Assembly (NCBI RefSeq): GCF_035555955.1 | Contig: NZ_DATMGA010000018.1 | Location: forward strand, 13,123-77,122 | Direction: 5' to 3' | Length of the DNA stretch: 64,000 bases | Origin: Eoetvoesia sp035555955 | GTDB taxonomy: Bacteria > Pseudomonadota > Gammaproteobacteria > Burkholderiales > Burkholderiaceae_B | In this document: piece after piece, positions 43,522 through 54,449 of the stretch | Layout of the letters: the number at the start of each line of letters is the position of its first letter | Numbering within the stretch: position 1 is the stretch's first letter | Position numbers and translations under genes: made by a program | The notes under the pieces: model-generated | What the model was told of the DNA's origin: nothing | The model's database searches: none | What the model saw: only the letters and a program-made list of their open reading frames with translations

Positions 43522-44835
43522 ATGCCTGAAAAAAAAGGATCAGCAGACGAAAAGGTGTTGCGCTGCTCGTTTTGCAATAAAAGCCAGCACGAAGTTCGTA
43601 AATTGATTGCTGGGCCCGATGTGTTCATCTGCGACGAATGTATTGATCTATGCACCAATATCATTCTCGAGGAAACACAAGAGGCGGCTCGCGATGCAAT
43701 TCGCAACGAACTGCCCACGCCGCAGGAAATCAAGGCTTTCCTGGACGGCTACGTCATAGGCCAGGACACTCCCAAGCGCAATCTGGCTGTGGCGGTCTAC
43801 AACCACTACAAGCGGATCCGCTATGGCGAAGTCAAGGGCGACGAAGTCGAGCTTTCCAAAAGCAACATCCTGCTCATCGGGCCCACCGGTTCGGGCAAGA
43901 CGCTGCTCGCCCAGACGCTGGCCCGCATGCTGGACGTTCCCTTCGTCATGGCCGACGCCACTACGCTGACCGAAGCGGGCTACGTCGGGGAAGACGTCGA
44001 GAACATCATCCAGAAGCTGCTGCAGAACTGCAACTACGACATCGAGAAAGCGCAGCGGGCCATCGTCTACATCGACGAAATCGATAAAATCTCGCGCAAG
44101 TCCGACAACCCCTCCATCACCCGCGACGTTTCGGGCGAGGGCGTTCAGCAGGCGCTGCTCAAGCTCATCGAAGGCACGGTGGCCTCGGTGCCTCCGCAGG
44201 GCGGGCGCAAGCACCCCAACCAGGACTTCGTGCAGGTCGACACCACCAATATCCTCTTCATCGTCGGCGGCGCCTTCGACGGACTGGACAAGGTCATCCG
44301 CGACCGCACCGAAAAATCCGGCATCGGTTTCTCGGCCTCGGTCAATGCCAAGTCCGAACGGGGCGTGGGCGAGCTGTTCGCCGAAGTCGAACCCGAAGAC
44401 CTCATCAAGTTTGGTCTCATCCCCGAACTGGTCGGGCGTTTGCCGGTGGTTGCCACTCTGGAAGAACTGCAGGAAGAAACCCTGGTTCGCATCCTTACCG
44501 AACCCAAGAACTCCCTGATCAAGCAGTTCCAGAAGCTGTTCGAAATGGAAGACGTCGAACTTGACGTGCGTCCGGCGGCGCTTTCCGCCATTGCGCAGCG
44601 CGCCCTGAAGCGGCGCACAGGCGCTCGCGGCCTGCGTTCCATCGTCGAGCAGTCCTTGCTTGGCACCATGTATGAACTTCCTTCCCTGAAGAATGTCAAA
44701 CAAGTGGTTCTCGACGAAAACGCCGTCCTGGGCAAGGGTGTTCCCCTGCTTATTTACGCCGACGACGAAGCACAAGAGTCGCCGTCCGGCAATAAAAAGT
44801 CCGACGTGCCCAAGCTGAAGGACGCCGCCGCTTAA
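43522..44835 (+). CDS. clpX: ClpX, ATPase subunit of ClpXP
   Basis: AAA+ unfoldase, 437 residues. The N-terminal zinc-binding domain has four cysteines (LRCSFCNKSQ and FICDECIDLC). Walker A is GPTGSGKTLLAQTLA, Walker B VYIDEIDKI; the GYVGED pore loop and the RKHPNQD stretch are present, and the ClpP-binding loop reads SGIGFSA (IGF). The ATG at 43522 gives the family start; the frame extends further upstream without features. A hairpin follows before lon. Confidence 0.98.
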   Translation: MPEKKGSADEKVLRCSFCNKSQHEVRKLIAGPDVFICDECIDLCTNIILEETQEAARDAIRNELPTPQEIKAFLDGYVIGQDTPKRNLAVAVYNHYKRIRYGEVKGDEVELSKSNILLIGPTGSGKTLLAQTLARMLDVPFVMADATTLTEAGYVGEDVENIIQKLLQNCNYDIEKAQRAIVYIDEIDKISRKSDNPSITRDVSGEGVQQALLKLIEGTVASVPPQGGRKHPNQDFVQVDTTNILFIVGGAFDGLDKVIRDRTEKSGIGFSASVNAKSERGVGELFAEVEPEDLIKFGLIPELVGRLPVVATLEELQEETLVRILTEPKNSLIKQFQKLFEMEDVELDVRPAALSAIAQRALKRRTGARGLRSIVEQSLLGTMYELPSLKNVKQVVLDENAVLGKGVPLLIYADDEAQESPSGNKKSDVPKLKDAAA

Positions 44836-44921
44836 GGATTCACTTTCTGGATAAACGGGTTTATCGATGCGACACCTTGAAATTTTCCACATCGTCGCCA
44901 AGTACACCGGTATGTAGCAAT

Positions 44922-44951
44922 ACGAAAGGGAGGCTCAAGCTTCCCTTTCGT
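44922..44951 (+). terminator. Terminator-like hairpin between clpX and lon
   Basis: ACGAAAGGGA (44922-44931) and TCCCTTTCGT (44942-44951) form a perfect 10-bp stem with a 10-base loop. It is followed by TTCT and, after 14 bases, by a run of six T. It ends 31 bases before the lon start codon, so it may end clpX transcripts or attenuate entry into lon. Confidence 0.65.
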
Positions 44952-44982
44952 TTCTAAAGCAGCGTTTTTTAAGGAAATTTCT

Positions 44983-47463
<2,481 letters not shown>

Positions 47464-47510
47464 GACGGCAGGCAGGCCAGGCCTGCCTCAACCCCTTGGG
47501 ACACAGTAAA

Positions 47511-47556
47511 AACGCCTCACGACCGATTTAACACCGGTTGTGAGGCGTTTTTTTAT
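47511..47556 (+). terminator. Rho-independent terminator after lon
   Basis: Perfect 10-bp stem AACGCCTCAC / GTGAGGCGTT (47511-47520, 47540-47549), with partial inner pairing ACCG/CGGT, followed by seven T. It also separates lon from the convergent lexA gene. Confidence 0.92.
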
Positions 47557-47622
47557 TGGAAGACAGGTGGAAGCACGGTAAAAGGTGGCGGAGCTGCGAA
47601 GTTGCAGGCCGCCACTGGCTAG

Positions 47623-48270
47623 TTAGTGCAGCGGCGTGGTCCGGATAAGGCCGACGGCAATGCCTTCCAGCGAGAAGTCGTCGCCGGCGCTGACGAGTAT
47701 TGGAGAGAAATCGGGGTTCTCGGGCAGGAGCTGGATTTGGCTGCCCGATTTGGACAGCCTTTTGACCGTGACTTCGTCGCCGATGCGGGCGACCACGATT
47801 TGGCCGTTGCGGGCCTCGGCGGTTTTTTTGACGGCGAGGAGGTCGCCGTCGAGAATGCCGGCATCGCGCATGCTGAGGCCGCGCACCCGCAGCAGGTAGT
47901 CGGGGGTCTGGCTGAAAAGCGCCGGCTCGACGCCGATTTCACGTTCGACATGCTCGGCCGCCAGGATAGGGCTGCCGGCCGCGACACGGCCCACGATGGG
48001 CAAAAGAAGCTGTTCGAGCAGGCTGGGAGAGGGCGGCGGTGCGGAAGCGGCGGGCTCGCCCACCAGGCGGATGCCGCGCGATGCGCCGGCGGTGAGTTCG
48101 ATGGCGCCTTTGCGCGCCAGGGCCTTGAGGTGGTCTTCGGCGGCGTTGGCCGACTTGAAGCCCAAGGATCGGGCGATTTCGGCTCGCGTGGGCGGAAAGC
48201 CGGTACGCTGGATTTCGCTGCGGATGATATCCAGGATTTGCTGCTGACGCTCGGTAAGCTTGGTGGCCAT
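47623..48270 (-). CDS. lexA: LexA, SOS-response repressor
   Basis: Represses DNA-repair genes and is inactivated by RecA-stimulated self-cleavage. The 215-residue protein has the winged-helix domain (RQQQILDIIRSEIQRTGFPPTRAEIA, then GFKSANAAEDHL in the recognition helix). The cleavage site is Ala98-Gly99 (GRVAAGSP); the catalytic dyad is S133 (RGLSMRDAG) and K170 (EVTVKRLSK). The ATG at 48270 is preceded by a perfect LexA box, so it is autoregulated. It converges on lon. Confidence 0.98.
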   Translation of the reverse strand: MATKLTERQQQILDIIRSEIQRTGFPPTRAEIARSLGFKSANAAEDHLKALARKGAIELTAGASRGIRLVGEPAASAPPPSPSLLEQLLLPIVGRVAAGSPILAAEHVEREIGVEPALFSQTPDYLLRVRGLSMRDAGILDGDLLAVKKTAEARNGQIVVARIGDEVTVKRLSKSGSQIQLLPENPDFSPILVSAGDDFSLEGIAVGLIRTTPLH

Positions 48271-48291
48271 GGTTTGCGCGATATACGGTGA

Positions 48292-48307
48292 CTGTGTATT
48301 TGTACAG
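48292..48307. promoter_or_regulatory. LexA box (SOS operator) of lexA
   Basis: CTGT-GTATTTGT-ACAG fits the CTGT-N8-ACAG consensus exactly and lies 22 bases upstream of the lexA start codon. It would provide autorepression of lexA. Confidence 0.93.
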
Positions 48308-48439
48308 TCATGATTCTGCCGCAAGCGATACCGAAATGCAAGGCTTTCCGTCGAGACTTGAAGTGGAGTTTCCTGCGGGGTAAGTCCGGACCTTCCCATG
48401 GGCATCGGTTTCGTCAATAAAAAGATAAAAGCGAATTAA

Positions 48440-48469
48440 TTGACATTTATGAAAAATTATTGACATAAT
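48440..48469 (+). promoter_or_regulatory. Sigma-70-type promoter for the AraC-family gene
   Basis: TTGACA (48440-48445), 18-base spacer, then CATAAT (48464-48469), 68 bases upstream of the regulator's ATG. A second TTGACA (48460-48465) lies inside the spacer end, so ATTGACAT occurs twice, 20 bases apart. The region is AT-rich. Confidence 0.6.
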
Positions 48470-48537
48470 AGTAAAAAACTTTCCAGCTTAGAGGCCGCAT
48501 TTGCCGGCTTTGGTTCTTGGACAGCCAGGTGCATAAC

Positions 48538-49524
48538 ATGCCGTCGCAGCGACTTCCCGCGAAATATCTTTTGATGCAAACGCAGGATCTTGATGCCGCT
48601 CGCTCCGTCATCGAACGGCTATACGCCCCTTTTTCCTGGAAGCTCAGTTCATCGCACAAAAACACATGCGGCACGGTCAGCGTCCATACAGCGAAGTGGG
48701 GGCCGTTAGCGTTATCCATGCTGGGTTATGGCCACGATATCGAGGTTTGCCCGGAAGGTTTGGGTGGCTCGCTGCTTGTCACCACCGTCCTTGCCGGGCG
48801 TATGCTGCAACGTAATAGCACTGGCGAATCGGGGGGAGGTCCTGGATCTTCGGTGCTGGCTGTCGAAGGAGATAGCCCTGTTTTCCGGTACAGCAGGCAG
48901 GCCGAGGTCTTGAAGCTGAATTTTTCGCAGCATCGGATCGATGCGCTGTGCTGGGAGCTATTGGGGCACCAAGGGACGAAGCCGGTGCGATTCTGTGCCA
49001 ATGCTCTCGAAGGAGCCGCGTCGCAACGCTGGATGGATCTGTTGACCTATTTGATTGCAAGCTTGTCCGATTCCGAGTCTTGCTTGCCGGACAGGCTTGC
49101 GGGAGGGCTGGAGGACGTGCTGGTATTGCATTTATTGAACTCAGCCCGTCATAACTACAGCGAGGAACTGCACCGTAGCCCGGCTCCTCTCGTGCCGCGC
49201 GAGTATCGTCGTGCTTGCGCGTATATGGAGGCGCATTGGCGAGAGTCGATTGCCCTGCTGGATGTTGCGCGGGCAGTCGGTTGCAGCGTCCGCTCCCTGT
49301 CGCGCGCCTTCCATTGCGCAGGTCAGACGACGCCCATGCGCTATCTTATGGAGTTGCGTTTGCAGCGCGTGCACGAGCTATTGCGCAACGGCACCATGTC
49401 CGATACCACGATAGTGCAAGCCGCGCTTGAATGCGGATTCAACCATCTTGGCGAATTCCATCTGCGGTACCGCCGCCGCTTCGGCGAGTCGCCATCACAG
49501 ACTCGCGCCCGATCAATACTCTAA
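48538..49524 (+). CDS. AraC-family transcriptional regulator
   Basis: A 328-residue regulator. The C-terminal roughly 100 residues carry the two helix-turn-helix motifs of AraC/XylS: SIALLDVARAVGCSVRSLSRAFH and TTIVQAALECGFNHLGEFHLRYRRRFGESPS (in parts). The N-terminal part (SWKLSSSHKNTCGTVSVHTAKWGPLALSMLGYG, in parts) resembles the cupin-like ligand domain of the AraC_binding_2 type found in regulators of aromatic, alkane or amine breakdown. I chose the ATG at 48538; a TTG seven codons earlier is possible. It precedes the GMC oxidoreductase and aldehyde dehydrogenase genes on the same strand and is their probable activator. Confidence 0.88.
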   Translation: MPSQRLPAKYLLMQTQDLDAARSVIERLYAPFSWKLSSSHKNTCGTVSVHTAKWGPLALSMLGYGHDIEVCPEGLGGSLLVTTVLAGRMLQRNSTGESGGGPGSSVLAVEGDSPVFRYSRQAEVLKLNFSQHRIDALCWELLGHQGTKPVRFCANALEGAASQRWMDLLTYLIASLSDSESCLPDRLAGGLEDVLVLHLLNSARHNYSEELHRSPAPLVPREYRRACAYMEAHWRESIALLDVARAVGCSVRSLSRAFHCAGQTTPMRYLMELRLQRVHELLRNGTMSDTTIVQAALECGFNHLGEFHLRYRRRFGESPSQTRARSIL

Positions 49525-49681
49525 GATCCTCTTTGGGCTTGGCGGCACATTCTGGCCAGGAACCGTAGCAATTGGCCGAAAGCCGATAGTCGCCGCATCG
49601 CAGTCCTTTCATCATTACGAAAACAACCGGCACACCGCAAGGTGGATGAGCCGAGCAGACTGGTAATGACGAGGAGCTGGA

Positions 49682-51433
49682 ATGAGACATGCGCGCGATA
49701 CAAAAATGCCCACGCTGTCGATCGCTCAAGGGGAGCGGCTCGATTTCTGGGAGCGAGCCCTGATGAATGGGCGCATTGGCCGAAGGGCTTTTCTGACATT
49801 GGTGGCCGGCTTGGGGCTGAGTAGTGCTTATGCAGGTGAACTAGCGGATCACGCGCAGCGCGTGCAGCGCAACCAGAAGGCGCTGGCCAATGCTCTGCGC
49901 AAACAGTACGACTACATCGTTTGCGGCTCGGGATCCGCCGGCAGCGTAGTGGCGGGGCGATTGGCGGAAGATGGCCGTTCACGGGTGCTCTTGCTCGAGG
50001 CCGGCGGATCCGATCAGGTCGACAGCGTGATCCAGCCGGCGGCGTGGTTCACGAACCTTGGCACGGCACGCGACTGGAAAGACATCTCGGAACCACAGGC
50101 GGGGCTGCTTGGCCGCCGGATGGCAATGGATACCGGCAGGGTCCTGGGCGGCGGCAGCAGCATCAATGCCTGCAATTATGCGCGAGGCCATCGCAATGAC
50201 TTTGAGTTCTGGCATGCCGAGTCCGGCGATTCGGCATGGGGCTACGAAGCGATCCTGGATATATACAAGCGGTTGGAAAATTGGCAGGGAGTTCAGGATC
50301 CGAAGCGTCGAGGACGGGGAGGCCCTTTCTGGGTTCAGCCAGCGCAAAATCCGAACGCCTGTGCTGTCGCGTTGCTGGACGCCGCCGGAAATGCAGGGAT
50401 AGCACGGTTTGATGACGCGAACGGCGCGTTGATGGAAGGCTCGTCGGGCGCAGCCTTGCTGAATCAGAATATAGAAAATGGCCGGCGCCGTAATGTGCCG
50501 TCCGCTTTTCTCCATCCTCTGATGGATCGCCCAAACTTGACCGTGCTGACGGAAGCCTGCGTCGATCGGTTGGTTTTCCGGGGGACTCGTGCCACGGGTG
50601 TGCAGTTGCGCTGGCAAGGCCGCTTGCTTGAAATCGAAGCCGCTCGGGAGATAGTGCTGTCGATGGGGGCCATCAACACGCCCAAGGTGCTGATGCTGTC
50701 CGGCGTGGGAGATGAAACGCTCTTGAAACCTTTGGGGCTGCGCGTTTCAAACCATCTTCCGGGGGTTGGCAGGAATCTGCAGGATCACATATTGTTGGGC
50801 GGCTGTATATGGGAATACAAGAACCCGCTGCCGATGACGAATAGCGGGGCGGACTCCATGTTTTTCGCCAAGAGCCACTCCGAACTGGACACGCCCGATC
50901 TGTATCCGGTCCATATTCAGCTTCCCTACGCGAGTCCGGTCATCGCCAAGCGCTATGCTCCGCCGGCTTCGTGCTGGGCCATTGCGCCGGGATTGGTAAG
51001 ACCCAAGAGTCATGGCAGGGTTGAATTGCGCTCCCTCGATCCCGATGCCCGACCAGCGCTGTATCCCAACTACCTCAGTCACCCGGATGACGTGAGGGCA
51101 TTGATGCGAGGCGTGGAGTTGAGCCGTGAGCTGGGCAACTCGGCGGCTATGCGCGATTTTGTGAAACGGGAGGTAGCTCCCGGCCCGCTCCGTGGCGACG
51201 CCCTGGAAAAATTCGTGCGCGATGCGGCTACGACGTTCTTTCATGCAAGCGGGACGTGCCGTATAGGCACGGATGCGCACGCGGTGGTGGACGCGCAGCT
51301 CAAGGTGCGTGGTATCGACGGCCTGCGCATCGCTGATTCGTCCGTGATGCCCAGGATCACCACAGGCCCCACTATGGCGCCGTGCATGGCGATAGGGCAG
51401 CGTCTGGCAGACATTTTGCTGGGCCAGACGTAA
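49682..51433 (+). CDS. GMC-family FAD oxidoreductase with twin-arginine signal
   Basis: A 583-residue glucose-methanol-choline flavoprotein, probably an alcohol dehydrogenase or oxidase. The FAD-binding fold is DYIVCGSGSAGSVVAGRLAE (about 72-91) and the GMC signature is GRVLGGGSSINA. The catalytic H521 is in HASGTCRIG. At the position of the second catalytic His/Asn, this protein has P563 (ITTGPTMAPC), which is unusual. Residues 34-51 (RRAFLTLVAGLGLSSAYA) look like a Tat signal, but about 30 residues precede it; a later ATG at residue 28 (base 49763) would give a normal Tat signal. The ATG at 49682 has GAGGAG upstream. It lies between its likely regulator and an aldehyde dehydrogenase. Confidence 0.88.
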   Translation: MRHARDTKMPTLSIAQGERLDFWERALMNGRIGRRAFLTLVAGLGLSSAYAGELADHAQRVQRNQKALANALRKQYDYIVCGSGSAGSVVAGRLAEDGRSRVLLLEAGGSDQVDSVIQPAAWFTNLGTARDWKDISEPQAGLLGRRMAMDTGRVLGGGSSINACNYARGHRNDFEFWHAESGDSAWGYEAILDIYKRLENWQGVQDPKRRGRGGPFWVQPAQNPNACAVALLDAAGNAGIARFDDANGALMEGSSGAALLNQNIENGRRRNVPSAFLHPLMDRPNLTVLTEACVDRLVFRGTRATGVQLRWQGRLLEIEAAREIVLSMGAINTPKVLMLSGVGDETLLKPLGLRVSNHLPGVGRNLQDHILLGGCIWEYKNPLPMTNSGADSMFFAKSHSELDTPDLYPVHIQLPYASPVIAKRYAPPASCWAIAPGLVRPKSHGRVELRSLDPDARPALYPNYLSHPDDVRALMRGVELSRELGNSAAMRDFVKREVAPGPLRGDALEKFVRDAATTFFHASGTCRIGTDAHAVVDAQLKVRGIDGLRIADSSVMPRITTGPTMAPCMAIGQRLADILLGQT

Positions 51434-51542
51434 GCCCGCCGGATCAGCCCGTTTTCCGCTCGACCGGGCAGAGGACGTTGCGGTTCGCGCGGTGGCGCGG
51501 AAAACATTTACGAAAGAGCACCAAAAGCAGACAGGAGAAAGC

Positions 51543-53060
51543 ATGAACAGCAACGACACCCCAGAACTGAAAGCATCCCGAGCGTCTTCGGAGGATTTCC
51601 TTCACGAGTACGGCCACTTTATTCAAGGCGTCTGGACTGGCGGCGACAGTGGCGCGACGATAGCGTTGAAAAACCCGGCCACGGGCGCGGCCCTGAGCCG
51701 CATCGCCGCAGGAAACGCCGTCGATGCAAAGCGGGCGATCGACGCGGCGGCCAGCGCATTTCCGGCGTGGTCTCAAACGCCGCCGGCCAGGCGTCAGGAG
51801 ATTCTTTACGAGATCGTGCGCCGCCTCAAAGCCCGCCTCGGTCACTATGCAATGATGGACACGTTGAATAATGGCAAGCCCATCAGCGAAGCCACCCATT
51901 TCGACATGCCGATGGCCATAGAGCAGTTCGCGATTTTCTCTGGCGCTCCTTGGCAATTGCACGGGGAGTCAGTGCGGGCGGCCGACGCGGTCGGCATCAT
52001 ACATCGCGAGCCCTTGGGCGTGGTGGTGCAAATCATTCCCTGGAATGTGCCGATGATCATGCTGGCTTCGAAGATCGCTCCGGCGCTGGCCGCCGGCAAC
52101 ACGGTGGTGATGAAGCCGTCGGAGATCGTGTGCTTGTCGGTGCTGGAGTTCATGCGTGAGATGGCCGATCTGCTGCCCCCGGGGGTGCTCAATATCGTCA
52201 CTGGGTATGGTCCTGACCTGGGCGAGGCTCTAGTGACCGATCCACGAGTGCGCAAGGTTGGTTTCACCGGCTCTCGTCCCACCGCGCGCCGCCTCATGCA
52301 GTACGCATCCGTCAATATCATTCCGCAAACCATGGAGTTGGGAGGCAAGTCGGCCAATATCGTTTGCGAGGACGCTGACCTGGACGCCGCGGCCGAAGGC
52401 GCGGCGATGTCCACAGTGTTGAACAAGGGCGAGGTTTGCCTGGCGGGTTCCCGACTTTTCGTGCACGAGAAAGTGAAGGACGCCTTTCTCGAGAAGCTGC
52501 AACGCATTCTGCGAGGCATTCGGATCGGGGATCCGACTTTGCCCGATACCCAACTTGGCGCGCAGGCCTCGCAAATGCAGATGGACAAGATCACGGGCTA
52601 TCTGGAATTAGGACCCAGGGAGGGGGCGAAGGTCTTGATGGGAGGGCAGCGGGCCGAGGTGAAAGGCCTTGAAAATGGGTTGTTCATCCAGCCGACGATA
52701 TTCGTCGATGTGGACAACTCCATGAAAATCGCTCAGGAGGAAATCTTTGGGCCCGTTGTCAGCGTCATTACCTGGAAGACCGACGATGAGGTGGTGCGTT
52801 TGGCCAACGATTCGATATATGGCCTGGGCGGCGGAGTGTGGACATCCGACCTGTCTCGCGCCCATCGTATGGCTTGCGCACTCGAAACAGGCACCATATG
52901 GATCAATCGCTATTACAATTTTCTGGGCGGCATGCCGATCGGTGGCTATAAGCAAAGCGGTTTCGGCCGTGAGTTCGCCCATGAGGTCTTGAATCACTAC
53001 ACGTTGACCAAGAGCGTGGTGATCAATCTACATCCCGGCCCCGTGGGGGTTTTCGGCTAG
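51543..53060 (+). CDS. NAD(P)-dependent aldehyde dehydrogenase
   Basis: A 505-residue ALDH-superfamily enzyme. Motifs: IIPWNVPMIMLASKIAPAL (cofactor-binding Asn-Pro region variant PWNVPM), KPSEIVCLS, GFTGSRPTARRL, MELGGKSANIV (general-base Glu) and NKGEVCLAGSR (catalytic Cys), then EEIFGPVVSVI and the C-terminal GGYKQSGFGRE. It would oxidise the aldehyde made by the GMC oxidoreductase 109 bases upstream; the substrate is unknown. The ATG at 51543 has AGGAGA upstream; an in-frame start at 51492 is less likely. A strong terminator follows. Confidence 0.92.
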   Translation: MNSNDTPELKASRASSEDFLHEYGHFIQGVWTGGDSGATIALKNPATGAALSRIAAGNAVDAKRAIDAAASAFPAWSQTPPARRQEILYEIVRRLKARLGHYAMMDTLNNGKPISEATHFDMPMAIEQFAIFSGAPWQLHGESVRAADAVGIIHREPLGVVVQIIPWNVPMIMLASKIAPALAAGNTVVMKPSEIVCLSVLEFMREMADLLPPGVLNIVTGYGPDLGEALVTDPRVRKVGFTGSRPTARRLMQYASVNIIPQTMELGGKSANIVCEDADLDAAAEGAAMSTVLNKGEVCLAGSRLFVHEKVKDAFLEKLQRILRGIRIGDPTLPDTQLGAQASQMQMDKITGYLELGPREGAKVLMGGQRAEVKGLENGLFIQPTIFVDVDNSMKIAQEEIFGPVVSVITWKTDDEVVRLANDSIYGLGGGVWTSDLSRAHRMACALETGTIWINRYYNFLGGMPIGGYKQSGFGREFAHEVLNHYTLTKSVVINLHPGPVGVFG

Positions 53061-53099
53061 AACGGTAGGGCGCATTGCGTTCGGGCCGGAAAGATGCGG

Positions 53100-53146
53100 C
53101 GCGGGGCGGCGGATCATATGGTCCGCCGCCCCGCGATTTGTTTCTG
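53100..53146. terminator. Strong terminator between aldehyde dehydrogenase and aminotransferase genes
   Basis: A perfect 14-bp stem CGCGGGGCGGCGGA / TCCGCCGCCCCGCG with an 8-base loop, followed on the plus strand by ATTTGTTTCTGATTG. It separates two convergent genes, so it may serve both. Confidence 0.85.
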
Positions 53147-53157
53147 ATTGTTTGGGC

Positions 53158-54360
53158 CTAGGCGATGACCTTGGCGATAGCATCGGCCACGTAGTCGATG
53201 TTGCGGCTGTTAAGCGCGGCCACGCAGATGCGGCCGCTGCTGACGGCATAGACGCTGTGCTCGTTGCGCAGGCGGTCGACCTGCTCGGCGGTAAGGCCCG
53301 AATACGAGAACATGCCTCGCTGCGCAAGCACGAAATCGAAGTCCTGCTTCACACCGCGGGCCTTGAGCTTTTCGACGAGCTGCTGGCGCATGGCGCGGAT
53401 GCGGTTGCGCATTTCGGCCAGCTCTTCGACCCACAGCGCGTAAAGTTCGGGGCTGTTCAGCACCGAGGCTACGATGGTTCCGCCATGGGTGGGAGGGTTG
53501 GAGTAATTGGTGCGGATGACGCGCTTGAGCTGGCTGAGCACGCGGTCTTTTTCGTCCTGGCTGCCGGCCACCAGGGTGAGCGCGCCGACGCGTTCGCCAT
53601 ACAGCGAAAAGGACTTGGAAAACGACGAGCTGATGAGCATGGTGAGGCCCAGCCCGGCGAACAGCCGCACGACGGCGGCGTCTTCCTCGAGGCCGTCGCC
53701 AAAGCCCTGGTAGGCGATGTCGACGAACGGTACGAGGTCGGCCTCTTTGACGGCTTGCGCGATTTCGCGCCATTGCTCGATGCTGGGATCCACGCCGGTG
53801 GGGTTATGGCAGCAGGCGTGCAGCACCACGATGGTCTTGGCCGGCAGCGCCTTGAGCGCGGCCAGCATGCCCGGAAAGTCCAGGCCGTGGGTCTTAGCGT
53901 CGTAGTAGGGATAGGTTTCGACTTTGAAGCCGGCGCGCTCGAACAGCGCGCGATGGTTTTCCCAGCTGGGGTTGCTGATGACGACCTTGGAGCCGGGCAA
54001 CAGTTGCCTGAGGAAATCGGCGCCGATCTTGAGCGCGCCGGTGCCGCCCAACGCCTGGGCGGTAAGGACGCGGCCTTCGGCGATGAGCGGCGAATCGGCG
54101 CCAAGCAAGAGGGTTTGCGCGCCCTTGTTGTAGCTGGCAAGCCCTTCGATGGGCAGGTAGCCGCGTGCTGCGGCGGCCTCGATGCGTGCGACCTCGGCTT
54201 TGCGAACGGCCTTCAGCAGCGGAATGCGGCCCTCGTCGTTGTAGTACACACCTACGCCCAGATTGACTTTGGTGCTGCGGCTATCGGTGTTGTATTGCTC
54301 GTTGAGACCAAGAATGGGGTCGCGTGGAGCCAGCTCGACGGATTCGAAAAGAGAGGTCAT
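53158..54360 (-). CDS. tyrB: Aromatic-amino-acid / aspartate aminotransferase
   Basis: PLP-dependent class I aminotransferase of the AspC/TyrB subgroup, 400 residues. It begins SLFESVELAPRDPILGLNE, with NLGVGVYYNDEGRIP, the SNPSWENH segment, ACCHNPTGVDP, DIAYQGFGDGLEED, and the Schiff-base Lys in SSSFSKSFSLYGERVGAL. IRTNYSNPPTHG follows. It transfers amino groups between aspartate or aromatic amino acids and 2-oxoglutarate. Choice between AspC and TyrB is not certain from sequence alone. The ATG at 54360 is the family start. It is divergent from uvrB. Confidence 0.88.
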   Translation of the reverse strand: MTSLFESVELAPRDPILGLNEQYNTDSRSTKVNLGVGVYYNDEGRIPLLKAVRKAEVARIEAAAARGYLPIEGLASYNKGAQTLLLGADSPLIAEGRVLTAQALGGTGALKIGADFLRQLLPGSKVVISNPSWENHRALFERAGFKVETYPYYDAKTHGLDFPGMLAALKALPAKTIVVLHACCHNPTGVDPSIEQWREIAQAVKEADLVPFVDIAYQGFGDGLEEDAAVVRLFAGLGLTMLISSSFSKSFSLYGERVGALTLVAGSQDEKDRVLSQLKRVIRTNYSNPPTHGGTIVASVLNSPELYALWVEELAEMRNRIRAMRQQLVEKLKARGVKQDFDFVLAQRGMFSYSGLTAEQVDRLRNEHSVYAVSSGRICVAALNSRNIDYVADAIAKVIA

Positions 54361-54449
54361 GGTTTGGAAGGTTGCCAGAGGGAGGGGGAAAGGAATAAAA
54401 AGAGTGTAATAGTGAGATAATAAGGGGTTTACCCTGAGGTTGTCTAGCA

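Noticed and set aside
44870..44905. Heat-shock (sigma-32) promoter before lon
   Set aside because: CTTGAAA is present at about 44874, but no CCCCAT-like -10 occurs at the proper distance.
54361..54449. LexA box for uvrB
   Set aside because: No CTGT-N8-ACAG or close variant is found in the divergent tyrB-uvrB gap.
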